From assembly GCA_951804985.1 (NCBI GenBank), contig OX638132.1:25812440-25876439 (forward strand): a stretch of 64,000 bases of DNA. The letters are read 5' to 3'. This DNA comes from Dryomyza anilis (lineage: Eukaryota; Arthropoda; Insecta; Diptera; Dryomyzidae). The notes under the pieces were generated by a model. It saw only the letters and a list, made by a program, of their open reading frames with translations, had not been told where the DNA came from and searched no databases. Positions 47,425 to 59,336 of the stretch are shown here, piece after piece (positions within the stretch are counted from its first letter, which is position 1; each line of letters starts with the position of its first letter). The position numbers and the translations under genes were made by a program.

Positions 47425-49639
47425 TGCTACTGCGAAATGGCATCGGGGATGTAAATGCTTTTTGAGTAAATGCTTTTGTTGAAGTTTACAGCTGCGAATC
47501 TTTGTATGCGGGCTCTTTGGCAACACAACTGACAAAGGTCGAAGAAAACAATAACAAACAAAAACAAGTAATGTTAGAACCACAAACGTGGATTATTGTA
47601 CTTCCAAAAAAACAATCTTTTATAGTTTGTGTACAACAAAAAGTTTTTGTTGTTATCGCAAACGGTGAATAGAGCCACCAGCTGGGCACTAGGGATGCCA
47701 ATCCCGCGACATATTGTAAAGTACACATTTTTTTTATTCTAACAATTTTCTTAAAAAAGTAACGTAACTGAAAAAAACTGAGTATGCAGTTAAAATCAGC
47801 ACTCGTGAATTATATAGAATTCATATAAAGAATATTCTTGAAATATTTTTTACCGTTTAGTTAAATAGTGTAGTACTATATTATATTATTATTTAATATA
47901 TCAAACATTTTTCTATATTATATAAAAAAAAACATTGCTTTTATTACTTTTTATGCATTATCTAGAAAAGGTTTTTGTAATTAAATTGCTTTATCGTAAG
48001 ACCCTGTCAGTATTTATAAAACCCTAACAGCTTTTTAGTGGTACAACAATTTACTCTCTGCTCTTCGCTCTCGCTCTAATTGTAATGCTATTTATCTCTT
48101 TACATGCCTGTACAACCTATTGCTAAATTTCGTCTCTTCTTCTACAACTGGCAAATGGAACGACAATAACTGCAAAATTATAATATTTTCAAAAACAAAA
48201 AAAAAACCAAAAACTCATGCATTTTTTATGTTTTGTCTTCATTTTGATTTTCATTACAAATGCAGTTACATTTGCATAGTATTTGTCAGCAAAAGCTTTT
48301 GTGCAATGCAAGAGGTAAGCGGTAAAATCATGCATGAATTTATTGTGTTCTTGTACAAAAAAAAAAGATATATCAATGAAATTGTTATCTGTGGTTTTTG
48401 TGTTTTTTTGTTTAACTTTGAATGTTTCATTTTCTACATGCAGAGAAAAAATTAGTTTGCAGCAAACATAATATATTTGCAATCATAAATTCAATGACTT
48501 TAATTGGCTGTAATATTTATTTACAAATTTTTTTAATTGTTTTGTTGTTTATTTCATAATGTATGTATTATATAGTGATGTTAATATAAAAGTTTAAAAA
48601 AAATAACATAATATGTTTGCTGCAAAACATATTTTTTCCCTGTGTTTACATATGTTAAGCATGTTTTTTTGCATATATATCTCCCCCTACCATTTACGTT
48701 CTTTTATAGTAGAACCTTTCAACAAACCAACATAAATTTAACCTTTCTGCTTAATGCCACCTCTAGACGTATTAAAATACTGGAAAAAACTCGCCACGGG
48801 GCTTCTTTAGGTCACACATGGGCGTTCAAAAACCGTCGCATACTACAGGGCTCGCATCAGCTTTAGCAAAAGCTTAGCAAAATACAAAAGTCAATAGTTG
48901 TAATGAAAAAAAAAAAAAAAAAAAAACTGACTCAAAGCAAACAGATAAAATACTGCAAGCGAAATTGTAAAATTTATTGTATTTGCTTGCACTATTCTTC
49001 CCTACTTAGCCCCTTCCAGAACTGTTGACCGACCGACCGACCAAACAACCATATGCTTGTTTAAATATATCGACTGACAATTTGCTTTATCTAAATGGCT
49101 TTTAAATACCTTTAGCGAAATTAGCGCAGTGTTCGATGGACTTCCAAACGTTACGGTTCTAGATAATATAAAAACAATACAAATATAAAAAGAAATATAT
49201 ATATATAGTGCTATATTAATATCGAATAATAGATAGAAAAGTGCTACTGATTTGTGTTCCAGACTTTAGTTGGTTTTAACTGATTTAAAAAGTGACGTTT
49301 GGAACATTTTGATATCCAGTGCATGGTCTGTATTTGGTGCTATAATTTTAATGGGATTTGAGTGAATTTTTTTCTAGGTGTATGTATAAGCTTTATATAT
49401 ATCAAAATAATCACAAAACGATCAATCATAATTGAAATAGAATTTTATTTATATTTAGAAAGTTTTGGCCTTTCTAAATACTGAGAATACTGAATCAGTA
49501 AAAAACCTTAATACACTTATATTGCAATATTATACGAAATTGCCATAGACGCATAGAAAAAATATGGTTGCGACATGATCTCGGCCACTATACTATGTTC
49601 CTTTCCACTATACTATGTTCCTAATTTTCGGTTCGTAGT

Positions 49640-49705
49640 CGTACAAACCAGCGACTTTTCGCTCGTAGTCGAACGCACTAACCAGACGAGCTACCGACGC
49701 TACAT
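49640..49705 (-). mobile_element. SINE-like head, copy E (minus strand)
   Basis: On the minus strand: GCGTCGGTAGCTCGTCTGG, TTAGTGCGTTCGACTACGAG and GTCGCTGGTTT. This is the best-preserved 5' half of the tRNA-like head. The T-arm is degraded. Confidence 0.5.
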
Positions 49706-50591
49706 AATAATATAATAGTTTTATTGTTATAAAATGTTTGTCTCTTTGAAAAATCAAAATATTATTTTTAAGAACCATGTTATAGTTACGAAACTCCGCA
49801 ATTAAAAAAAATATAGTAAATACCAATTTTTACATGATATTAACAATCATTTAGTTATCATAATACAGTGAAAAAACAAATTATGGAAGTTAAGAACCAT
49901 CTTATGGTTAAGATAAATAATGCCACAACCAAAAAATGGTCAATACCAATCATACTATTTATTATATTAACAATCATTGGTCACTGAGGACCATATTACA
50001 ACGTCCAACAGTATTGAAAAAATCGACCTGTACGTGAAATTAGAAATAAGAATTTGTGGGTACCCAGTTTATGTTAGATCAATTATTTTACTTTTTATTT
50101 GCATTTTAAATGCAATGCATATCATATTTTCATAATAAAAAAATTATTTTTGGCGACATTAATTTCGTAGCTGCGATCTCTCTGTTTATGAAAACGGTTT
50201 TCCAATATCAATTGATGGTTTTATTCCCATTTGAAATGCTATTATCAAATGTTTTAAAAAACTATTAAAATTGATTAAATGCAAATATAATATATCAAAA
50301 ATTGATATCGAACAACTTTCTTCATGTTCATACCCATTGATGTCTCAACTATGAAGTACATCCAACTTTTTTCAAATGTTCGATCAAAAATAAGACGTTA
50401 CAAAGAAAACTAGATTGTTTAAACAAATGAAACGAAAAATTGAAAGATATCGAATGAAACGAATAGATAGATATTGAATTGGTTAATTATTACCTATCAT
50501 TGTATTATGGTGAAAATAAATACCTGTAAGAATATTAGGTCACATGGGATATATTGGCAAATTTAGTGAGAATTATGAAAGTAACGTCGCG

Positions 50592-50706
50592 ACGCGTCGT
50601 TAGGTCAGTGATTAGTGCGCTGGAATGCGAACCAAAAGGTGCCGTAGCACAGGTTCAAATCTGGGCTAATAAAATATTTTCATAGAAAACATTTTTCTAT
50701 ACCAGT
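50592..50706 (+). mobile_element. SINE-like unit, copy D
   Basis: CAGTGATTAGTGCGCTGG, AATGCGAACC and CAGGTTCAAATCTGGGC form the head. The body word TAGAAAACATTTTTCTATACC is shared with copy C. About 115 bp survive. Confidence 0.55.
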
Positions 50707-50933
50707 AGGGTGTTTCTGTAACTTATTAAGTACACAAAATCGATATCGTTAACTACAAATTTTTTAACGACATATATCGTAAAAAATTACTATCTTTCAA
50801 AACGATCGCTTTCGCAAGCTAAAATTTTTCTTAGTAAGCGCTATCGATATTTGTCGTCAATAAGTTACAGAATCGCCCTACAGCTATAGCAAACCTACGA
50901 AAGTAAAACATGGCCCATGAAAAAGCTGTTTCA

Positions 50934-51396
50934 CCCCTAGTAGAAATTTTGGTAGGGCCATACTCATGAACTGATCATGTCATTATTTGAGATGGTCGGG
51001 ATATGACGAGGCCCACAATGTCCTTGTAACGCAGTGTCCTGATCATGTACTCACCTCAGGCAATGATCATGTACTGATCGGGTAATTCCCCATATCATTA
51101 TTTATCTGACCATTGCCTTGTTAAAACATGAGCATACGAAAGCACTACAAATACCCGATGAAATAAAATATCATACCTCATTGAAACCTGATCATTGCCC
51201 GATGAAAATTTCTTTATGAGGAACAACTAATGTAGCTTTGATCGGAACCATTGGCTATTTAGATAATGTAAACCCTGCTATGGTGAGCATGATAAGAGCA
51301 TGACAAGGCAATGATCATATTTGCTCTAATAGGGGTTACCTGACGAAACCCCGAACATTTCCCGATGGCGCATCGGGCAAATTTCCACTAGGGACC
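50934..51396. mobile_element. 460-bp element with CCCTAGTRGAAATTT ends
   Basis: CCCTAGTAGAAATTTT at the left and AAATTTCCACTAGGG at the right are inverse with one mismatch. The interior is rich in GATCATGTACTGATCGGG and CCCGATGA words. Part recurs at 44875-44950. I could not settle the target duplication or superfamily. Confidence 0.65.
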
Positions 51397-51652
51397 GTCG
51401 ACTTTACTTCAGTCTATTTTCAAACAGCTAGTTTGTGGTTGTGTCGCATTTACAATTGTTTCGTGGAAACTAAACAATGTGAATCTTTATTGCCTATAGA
51501 AGTATTTCTCATATTTCGTAGCTTTTGGAAAGGTTAGTTCACCTTGGAAAGGTTAGTTCACAAGGGACATTTTGAATTATGAATATTTTTATAATTCGTA
51601 TATTGAAGATATTTGAAGAATTATAAAGAATTATTGTCGGTTTAATATGTGA

Positions 51653-52219
51653 TATATGGGTGAAAATTTGTCAACCGTACTCTCTTCGAAAATTTGTTGC
51701 TTCTGATTTGAATGAAATTTGGTAAACATGGCAAAGTTTGTATGAAAAACATCATTTTTGCGACTTAAAACTTTTATAATACACAATCGCAATCACATTT
51801 TCATTTATACATCATTTTTTTTTTGGAAAAAAGACTAGCTTTCATATAAAAAAACAAAAATAAAAACTGGCTATTTTTCAAAAACCACAAAAAAGTTTTT
51901 AAAATTCCATAATTTTGGTAAAAAAGAATTATTTTATCCAAAAAAAATATTTTTATTGTCAAGCTCTTGAAAAATAGTTTCTAAAGCAGTCATAGACGTT
52001 TACAATTTAGCTACTCTGATAGAAGTTATAAATAATTCAAAACAAGCCTACGCGGTCAAAATTGCAATATTTGGACTCCAATATCTCGACAACCCGTCAT
52101 ACTAGCCCATCATTCTTAACAGGGTTTAATGAGGTCCACATGTTCATCAAATTTCATCCAAATCAGAAGCAAAAAATTTATGAAGCGGGTACGGTTGATA
52201 AATTTTCACCCATATAAAA
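51653..52219. mobile_element. About 565-bp MITE with about 70-bp terminal inverted repeats
   Basis: ATATATGGGTGAAAATTTGT at the left is inverted at the right as ATAAATTTTCACCCATAT. Further in, TTGTTGCTTCTGATTTGAAT matches ATCCAAATCAGAAGCAAAAA in inverse. Ends at TATA-like sequence suggest a TA-type target. Confidence 0.75.
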
Positions 52220-52330
52220 TGAATGAAATGATGTATAATGGAACTTGAACGATATAACCATTAAGAGTGTCCTAGAGGTTACCAGAGTTTATAAATTACA
52301 AATATAACTACACATTTTGCAATAATTTTA

Positions 52331-52379
52331 GTACACTCAGAAAAAATACAATTGGCTAAATAAAATTGGTCAATAGGAA
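52331..52379. mobile_element. End fragment of the CACCCAG MITE family
   Basis: ACACTCAGAAAAAATACAAT and AAAATTGGTCAATAGG match the outer end and inner part of the 15438 MITE. It directly abuts the next element. Confidence 0.55.
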
Positions 52380-52562
52380 ATTCGAATTTCGGTAGTAAAT
52401 TTTAATAATTTCGACTCGTTGTTGGCTCGTATATCTTTCCATTATCAAATGGCAAACCTTACTGAAGAGAAATGTCAAAAGAGCGGCAAGAAATATGGCG
52501 TCATTTGCTGTCCCTGTCGCTCCCTTGAAAAAAACTTTTGTAGCGCTCTTATTGAAAAACCC
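52378..52562. mobile_element. GGGTTTTTCAA element, copy with inverted core
   Basis: The ATTCGAATTTCGGTAGTAAA segment and the CTTTTGTAGCGCTCTTATTG end match 21825-22058 in the same orientation. The stretch between (TATATCTTTCCATTAT to GTCCCTGTCGCTC) is the reverse complement of the corresponding core. The left terminus is missing. Confidence 0.7.
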
Positions 52563-52583
52563 TTTATTTTCATACAAACTCAA

Positions 52584-53289
52584 ATATCGTCTCCGGTACT
52601 TCAAAACCACTTTACATACTTGTGTAAGTTACCCCTTATTTTGTCTTTTAATTCTGTTTTAAATGATGTGTTGATCGGATAAATTAGATAAATGCCATTA
52701 TAAGTTATGACATACTCAATTTTTGATAAAGTAAGTGCAGACTTCGAAAATATAAATTAGGGATTTCCATTTGAAAAAAAAACATCGATGTTTTGGTCAA
52801 TATAATACATCTACTCATTAGATCGATGTTTTCGATGCATCGAATGGAAAATTATTAGGTAAATAATTTAAATTTTGATGAGGATTTTATAAGTTTTTAT
52901 ATGTCAAATAACCAAAATAAGATATATTACGTTATACATAAGTGTTTGACTTGAAACTTATTTTTATTACACAAAATAATTAAGGCGTTGGGAATCGAAA
53001 ATGTCTAAGCCTAACATTGGCTTTTGAAAAAAACTCGAAAACCATATATGAATCAAAATGTAATTTAAAGCGTAGAATTCTATAAATAAACATATTTAAT
53101 TAGATTCAGCTAGTTTCGATTTGCAAATATGAATTCGATATATCGAAAAAATACATCGTGTATCGAATAGAATCTGAAGCATCGGAAAACACCATGTATC
53201 GAAGCAATATATCGAGTGTTTTTAAAATATCGATGTATTTTAGACATCCCTAATGTAAATGGGCGATATTGCAGTATCATCGACGATAT
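52584..53289. mobile_element. GATACTGCAAAACCG element, second copy, interrupted
   Basis: The left end (ATCGTCTCCGGTACTTCAAA) and right end (TTGCAGTATCATCGACGATA) match the element at 11783-12042. ATAAATGCCATTATAAGTTA and the words beside it match its interior in inverse. The element is interrupted at 52758-53252. Confidence 0.65.
52758..53252. mobile_element. 495-bp nested insertion, hAT-like by target duplication
   Basis: It begins TAGGGATTTCC and ends GACATCCCTA, inverse to each other. It is flanked by ATATAAAT and ATGTAAAT, an 8-bp duplication with one mismatch, as left by hAT transposons. The interior is rich in ATCGATGT/CATCGAT words. It is non-coding. Confidence 0.65.
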
Positions 53290-54990
53290 AATTGAATAGA
53301 CACCGGCTAGGTAAAAGATATCTATTGGATATGTAAATCAAAAGATATAAAGACGTTAAAAATTGGAGGCATTAATGGAATTTATCGATTAAAATAAACA
53401 TTTATTCTATAGACCAGTGATGGGTGTACTGGGTTTGTATCAACTTTTATAAATAAAATTTTTAAAACACCATGTATTTCATTGGGTGTTCCAGATACAC
53501 TCCAACTCTAGAATAGACCACCCTGTATACATCAACATTATAGAAAATCCATAACATCAGGAATGAATAAAAATATTAAATATATTTGAATCTAATGCAT
53601 ATTTCTACTCCCTTTCCATCAAATTTACTACTATATTTAATTTTCTACTCCTTTTACATGAAATCTACTCCATTTTGCAATATTTTCAATTCTACTCTCT
53701 TTTACTCATTTCTACTCCTTAAAATTTTCAAATCTGCTTCTTTTGCATTGTGTGAACACTGTTGAACACTGGTGCAAACGAAGCTTTTGAGCTTTCACAC
53801 GAATATAAGTCCGTGTGCAGAGCGAAAGCTATCAGTCGTTTATGCGACTTCAAGCAAGGAGGTTGGCGCAACTCCGTTGCGCATTGCACTGAAAAATAAA
53901 ATGTTTAATGTAGATTGGGATGATGCATTTTTGTTTGCAGAGATATTTGGTAAATCCCAATGTATAAAATTGTATAAACATATAATAGAAATTTAAAAAT
54001 TACGATTTTGTTTGTTGTATTTCCGCGAAAACAAGATCGCGCGTTTCGATGCTGTGTTGTTATCGTAACAACATTTGTTTCAGTGCTGAGCATTAAAAGC
54101 TCTACAACACACTCGCAATGTGTAATCGTGTGCGTGTGCCCATCACTACTATAGACTATTAATTGTATAGTACTTATTTTGTCTGAGTGTAAGTACCCAA
54201 TGTACGCATGGCGATTTTATTACAGCGACATGGATTACAATTTGTTCTGTATTTGTACTTATCAGCAGCAATGGTAAATTGAAGATTTTTAATATAGCTT
54301 TACCCTAGAATGGGTAACTTGGACTATTTGACATAACTTTGGACAGACCAAATTAGTGCTTGCCAAGTAGTTGCCCATCCTAGGGTTAAAACACTTAAGA
54401 AATATTGCAATAATACCAAATTTTAATAATACTAACCATAATAAATAAACATTTTTGAGTAACTTTTTCATCAAGTATATCAGCAAACATTTGATTGACA
54501 ATAATTAACTGCATTTTATTGATTTTTACTGCATGTGCTTTTTACTAATGAGCTTTGAAAATTTATTGTTTATTGATTTATTGGAGGGCGGCATGTTGCA
54601 TAAACATGCACTCTGTCGGATGTTTATAAACATTTCCGTTTGCATGTTGCTACTAATTAAAATTTGCACAATTTTTTATTTGTTATTATTATTTCTATTT
54701 TTATTATTCTCACATTTTTAATTAAATTATGATTATTTGCACATTGCACTAACTTTATTTTTGTTTTTTTTTTTCATAAACAAATTTTCTTTCACATGTT
54801 GCTTGCTTATGTTGTCGCTGCTGCAAATGTTGCTGATACTAAACCACCAACATTAAAAAAAACAAAACCATAATGGGCAATAATTCCACGCTTATTAAAC
54901 ACAACAACAATGGCAAAATTATTAACAACAACAATTGCATATGACCAACAACAATCACCATGCTGTCAACAACATATACAATAAATGCAG

Positions 54991-56470
54991 ATCAACGAAG
55001 CTCTTGAATTGGCACTGGATGCAATCGATAAAGAAGCAACGACAACAATAATCAAAACAGCCACAAATCATACAAACGACGATAGCAATAATTGTAAGAA
55101 ACATATAGTAATTGCAACCACAACAACAATTACAAACACAACGATGGAACAAGAAAGTGAGGCCAAAGTGGAACAAAAACCAGAACAAGCGACGACAAAT
55201 GTTAAAAACGATGTAGTTAATGAAATGAAAGCGAAAGATTTAGAAAAGACAGACGAATGCGTTTTGGAAGCATTAGTCGAAGAACAGCTTTTGAATGCAA
55301 CGAATAAGAAGGAAGAGCAAGATATGATAATCGCGCTTGAGCGATTAGAATGTAAAGAGATGCAAGAATGTAAAGAAATGCAAGAATTTGAACATATCGC
55401 AATAAAGAAGGTGGATAATGTGTATAGTTTAAAACAAACAGAGAATGATTATAAGATAGAGGAGAATAAGGAAGAGGAGTATACGAAAGAGGAGCATAAG
55501 AAAGAGAAGCATAAGAAAGAGGCACACTATAGAGAGGAGCGTCAGAAAGAAGATACAAAACAGTACGAAGTAGTGCTAGACGAGCAGGAGCTAATAATCC
55601 AAAATGAACCCATCTACGAGAATATTTCGACAGCCTCTATCACCAATGTAGAGGCTGAGGCAAAAATCATTCCAAACAATAAGAAAAACAATCCAAACAA
55701 CATACAAAACCATACAACATACAACAATCATGAAGAGAACAATAAAAGCCACAACATAAATTTAGTTGATTTGAAAATAGAACAGGAGACACAATTATTG
55801 ACAGTAGCAGCAGCACCACCACAAATAACGGGACAATTCCCAATAACAACAGCACCACCACTGCCACAACCACCAACAGCCCTCGAAGACGAACCCTACT
55901 ACCAGGTGCCAAAGTGTAACGAGTCCTACTACGATGCGCCAAAACATTTGCGTCCGATACCTCTCTACGAGAATATCGATATTTTCTATAGTGGCATCGA
56001 GTCGGCAACACTTTCGTCCAGTGCGGGAGGCACCTTCAAATTGGAGCCACCCAAAGAAAAACCACCACCGCCACCCATTTCCAGTCCAACACCTTCGTTT
56101 GAGGGCGCCGGTGGTGATGATGTTGATGGTGACAGTCTGACGCTTGGCGATGCCGACAACTGGTCATCTGACAATACTTATGAGACGATCACGAATCGAC
56201 GCAGCGTTGCATTGCTGGCACCGCCTAATCCATCGCCGCCGATCAAACGCATGAATTCGACGAAGCGCATTAAGAAGGAGCTACGTCATAAGCGTTCCAG
56301 TTTTCTTGGTATCGAAAGTGGCGGCGCGCACGACGATGATGACGAGTTGGAGAGTTATTTGGAGTTGACGGTGGCACCGCCGCCCGATATGGCTCAACTG
56401 CTGCAGGAGGAGCGACGGCTCGAGAAACAGCTGTACCTGAAGGCCGGACTCTGCGACAGCTCAGATACAG
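54991..56470 (+). CDS. smash: smash coding exon 6 (residues 675-1168); possible short-form start
   Basis: The frame runs from ATG 54985 (with an in-frame TAA just upstream at 54982) to a donor ACAG|GTCAGT in phase 1. I place the acceptor at TAAATGCAG|ATC because it joins exon 5 (donor 40083) in phase 0, but its pyrimidine tract is weak. Alternatively, a separate promoter could start translation at 54985, or at 55144 with its strong context ACGATGG, giving a shorter LIM protein. The peptide is Thr/Asn/Glu/Lys-rich with a long charged helix (about 800-870). It carries two YENI motifs (EPIYENIST, IPLYENIDI), EPYYQVPK and SYYDAPK, which are plausible tyrosine-kinase/SH2 sites; the fly orthologue binds Src42A. 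It ends with proline and acidic stretches and an ELELTVAPPPDMAQLLQEE-like helix. Confidence 0.8.
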
Positions 56471-56725
56471 GTCAGTAAAGAGAGTAATACCGACAGAAAA
56501 CAAATTTCCGAAAATCCTTTCCCGAAAACTATTCTTTCAAGACAAAGTATTCTTCTATCTTTTTGATATTCAAACTGAACAATTCAGACTCCATTTTACC
56601 CCATATAATTCATCTTAATTTTGAAAACCTTTCTCTTTCCAATTTCGCTTTAGTTTTGGGTTTTGAAAATGTATTGAAATTATTGTATCGAAAACAATTT
56701 AATGTATCTTTATCAATTTTTTTAG
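56471..56725 (+). other. Intron 6 (255 nt)
   Basis: It begins GTCAGT and ends CAATTTTTTTAG. The reading frame meets a stop immediately (GGTCAGTAA), so retention would truncate the protein. Confidence 0.8.
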
Positions 56726-58085
56726 GTGAAAGTCGCGACTCGGGCGTTTCTGAGAATCACTCGCGTCAGAGCAGCGAACCCTACACAAACTCCTCGGAGG
56801 AGATGGAGGCGTGCGGCGATGAATCGGTGTCGCCGGCGACGCCACTCTGTTTAAACACGTCGCCCAACACGACCCATGTCTATCAGCATGTGGCTGTGGC
56901 ACCGCCATTGCAAACGTCGCTGCTACAGACGGTCAAAGGGAATTGTGCCGCTTCGTGGACAGAGTCTGCAACTGCTGCTGCCGCGGCCAGTAAGTCACTG
57001 ACCGAGGCGACGGCTACCGCCAACGCGAAGATGCTCTGCATCGAAGAGAAAATACGCGAACAGGAGGAGGTGCTGCGCGTCGAGCGCGAACTACTGCAAC
57101 TGGAACAGGAGGAGCTAAAGCGACAGCGCGAAAATCTACAGTTGCGCGAAAATTTAGCACGACGTGAGCTGCAGCATGGCGCCAAAATGCTAATGTCCGC
57201 AAATCGTCGTTCATTGCAGGACTTGAATGATGAAGGCGCAGCTATTGTCGGCTACCAGCAGCAGGCACTGCAACAACAGCAACTTCCGCCGCAGCAGATC
57301 TATGCGAATGTGCCAAACACACAACAACAAGATTACTATCGACGTGTCGACAGTGATTACCGCAAGTCGATGTCCGATCTGAATGAGTTCTCTAAGCGTC
57401 TTTCGGCGGCGCCACTGCCGCCCACCAAACCAATGCGCGCCTTGCAATTGTCAGGCGCCCAGCAACAGCCGATGCACGATGACTATGCGCGGCGTCAGAG
57501 CTTTGGTGGCGGCTCTTTGGTGAAGATTGCTGCGCCCGCATTGGCACTGCATCAGCAGTCGGCCTCAGACGCGTTTTATTCCAACTATCAGGCGCATCAT
57601 AAGTCGGCGCAAAATTTGACGGCGCAAAATATGTCGACGCAGCAACAGCAGCTACACTCAAATATGACGCGCAACACACTGCACGCGCTGAGCGCGACGC
57701 CAAAGCCCAAATACACTGACGGCTGGGTGCAGGTGCAGAATCGCAAGTCCTTCGACTCGAATCTCTCCAGCGATCCGGCGTGGTTGTCGGCGTATCAGCA
57801 GAAACGCAAATCGATGCCAGACCCGTGTCACTACAGCCACAACAACAATAATAACAACATCAACAGCAACAACCATTGGCTGGTGCAGGAAGCGGAACAG
57901 CGACGTCTCATCGAGCAGCAACAACAGCGGCGCTCGCTCAGCAGCAACAGTGCACCTTTGCAACAACAAAATGGTGGCGCCGTCAAAACGTCATCGGCTG
58001 CCTGTAATGGCAAACCACTGCCCGACTCCATCATACAGACGCTGACAGAGCGCGTGCAAAGCAAAGGCATCGGGGAGCGCAAGCG
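56726..58085 (+). CDS. smash: smash coding exon 7 (coiled coil; residues 1168-1621)
   Basis: The acceptor is CAATTTTTTTAG, entering in phase 1 (G|GT); the donor is AAGCG|GTCAGT in phase 2. It begins GESRDSGVSENHSRQSSEPY (Ser-rich). A strong heptad coiled coil follows (about 1270-1325: IEEKIREQEEVLRVE, ELLQLEQEELKRQ, RENLQLRENLARREL), then a glutamine-rich low-complexity region with DDYARRQSFGGGS and DGWVQVQNRKSFDS. It ends ESVQSKGIGERKR-like (TERVQSKGIGERKR). A coiled coil before a terminal LIM domain fits the LMO7/Smash plan. Repeated RxSxxDLN phrases (NRRSLQDLND, YRKSMSDLNEF) look like phosphorylation or docking sites. Confidence 0.9.
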
Positions 58086-58149
58086 GTCAGTAAAAAAGTT
58101 TTTAAACTTACTAAAAGCACAAAATTTATAAATTTTATTTATTTTACAG
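58086..58149 (+). other. 64-nt intron
   Basis: GTCAGT to TTATTTATTTTACAG. The read-through frame stops after 14 further codons (TTTATAA), giving an alternative end without the LIM domain if retained. Confidence 0.85.
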
Positions 58150-58379
58150 CTTTGACAATTTCAACAGCAGCGACAAAAGTCCGCTGCATGCGGCCGCCTC
58201 CTACCAGCACAGTCATCCTTCGCAGCAACAGCAACAACAAAAGTTGATGCTCTCGCATGCCGCCAACAACCACCATTCAACATCTGCGATAACAACATCA
58301 GCGACGTCAGCAACGACGCCTGACAAGGTGCTCAGCGTCAGCGGCAAGAAGAAGTGCTCGCACTGTGGCGACGAATTAG
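58150..58379 (+). CDS. smash: smash coding exon 8 (first half-knuckle of the LIM domain)
   Basis: The acceptor is TTTATTTTACAG; the donor is TTAG|GTAATC in phase 1. It begins RFDNFNSSDKSPLHAAASYQ, followed by Gln, His and Ser/Thr/Ala-rich stretches. It ends GKKKCSHCGDELG, where C1690 and C1693 are the first zinc ligands of the LIM domain. If the donor is not used, 33 more codons follow (GNHSYYVGCECSI...) to a TAA near 58487, without the rest of the finger. Confidence 0.9.
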
Positions 58380-58991
58380 GTAATCATTCCTACTACGTTG
58401 GTTGTGAGTGTTCAATTGTTCAAGTGATCCCCCACATTCCGAAAAATTGTATTAGAATCCCAACAACAGCAATAGTAGCTCATCAGTAACGGCAACATCA
58501 TTGTGTTCAGAGCTCATTGAACTTCGCGTAATGTAGTTATGTTGATACATTGTAGTTAAAAATTGTACTTTTTAGTGGAGCAATTGTATTACGAGGATTT
58601 TACATTTATCAGTCGTAGTCTGGCACTTTTGTATGAAACCAAGCGACATCTTCAATACGACGTTGTCCTAAAAACTGGGTGAATACACACCACACAAAGA
58701 CCTATTACTGAACAATTCTTCAATTGAAGAACCGGACTCTCCTGATAAATCTTCAAATGAAGAACACTTCATTGATAGGTCTAAAGGTCTGTTTGAGGTT
58801 TTAATTTAGTCCTTCCATCGTGGATTGAAAAAAAGTGCCTATGTTTTAAAGAAATATATGCTATGGAGCTGAATCATTCCCATCTTATACTGTGTGGAAA
58901 TACGAGAAATTTATTGCTGTAGATCATTTTGTATTCCTGAAAGTCAGGTGATGTCGCTGATCAAGAAATACATGATGAACCGAATTTCGAT

Positions 58992-59336
58992 AATTCGCAT
59001 TCGCATTCTTGTTTGCATTGTTTAACCATAAAAAAACGGATCCCATATATTTAGAAGAGGTATATATTCGGAAAAACCGACAGACTACAGGGGGGTTACT
59101 ATGTATCGCGATTCGAAAGTCAATGCGATACGAAAGTCAATATAAATCGAAGAACAATGCGTTCTTTGGGTATCACAAAGTGATTCGCATTCTTGTTCGC
59201 ATTGTTTAACCATAAAAAAACGGATCCCATATATTCGGAAAAATCGACAGACTACAGGGGGGTTACTATGTATCGCGATTCGAAAGTCAATGCGATACGA
59301 AAGTCAATATAAATCGAAGAACAATGCGTTACGAAG
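58992..59336 (+). repeat. About 170-bp tandem duplication
   Basis: CGCATTCTTGTTTGCATTG (from 59001) through AATCGAAGAACAATGCGTT recurs at 59185-59333 almost unchanged. The second copy lacks about 15 bp (TTTAGAAGAGGTATA). The right part of each unit is the left end of the MITE below. Confidence 0.8.

Larger units (their letters stand above)
43065..54990 (+). other. 3' UTR of the long form, then intron to the C-terminal exons
   Basis: For the LIM form, intron sequence runs from 40083 to 54990 (14,908 nt). For the long form the first part here is 3' UTR; an AATAAA-type signal occurs near 43512 (TTAAATAAACAATG). The rest holds a 68-bp tandem repeat, minisatellite tracts, SINE-like heads and several MITE families listed separately. 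I found no convincing exon in it. Confidence 0.6.

Noticed and set aside
55217..58082. Antisense frames opposite smash exons 6 and 7
   Set aside because: Shadows of the sense coding sequence, rich in repeats created by CAG/CAA codons.
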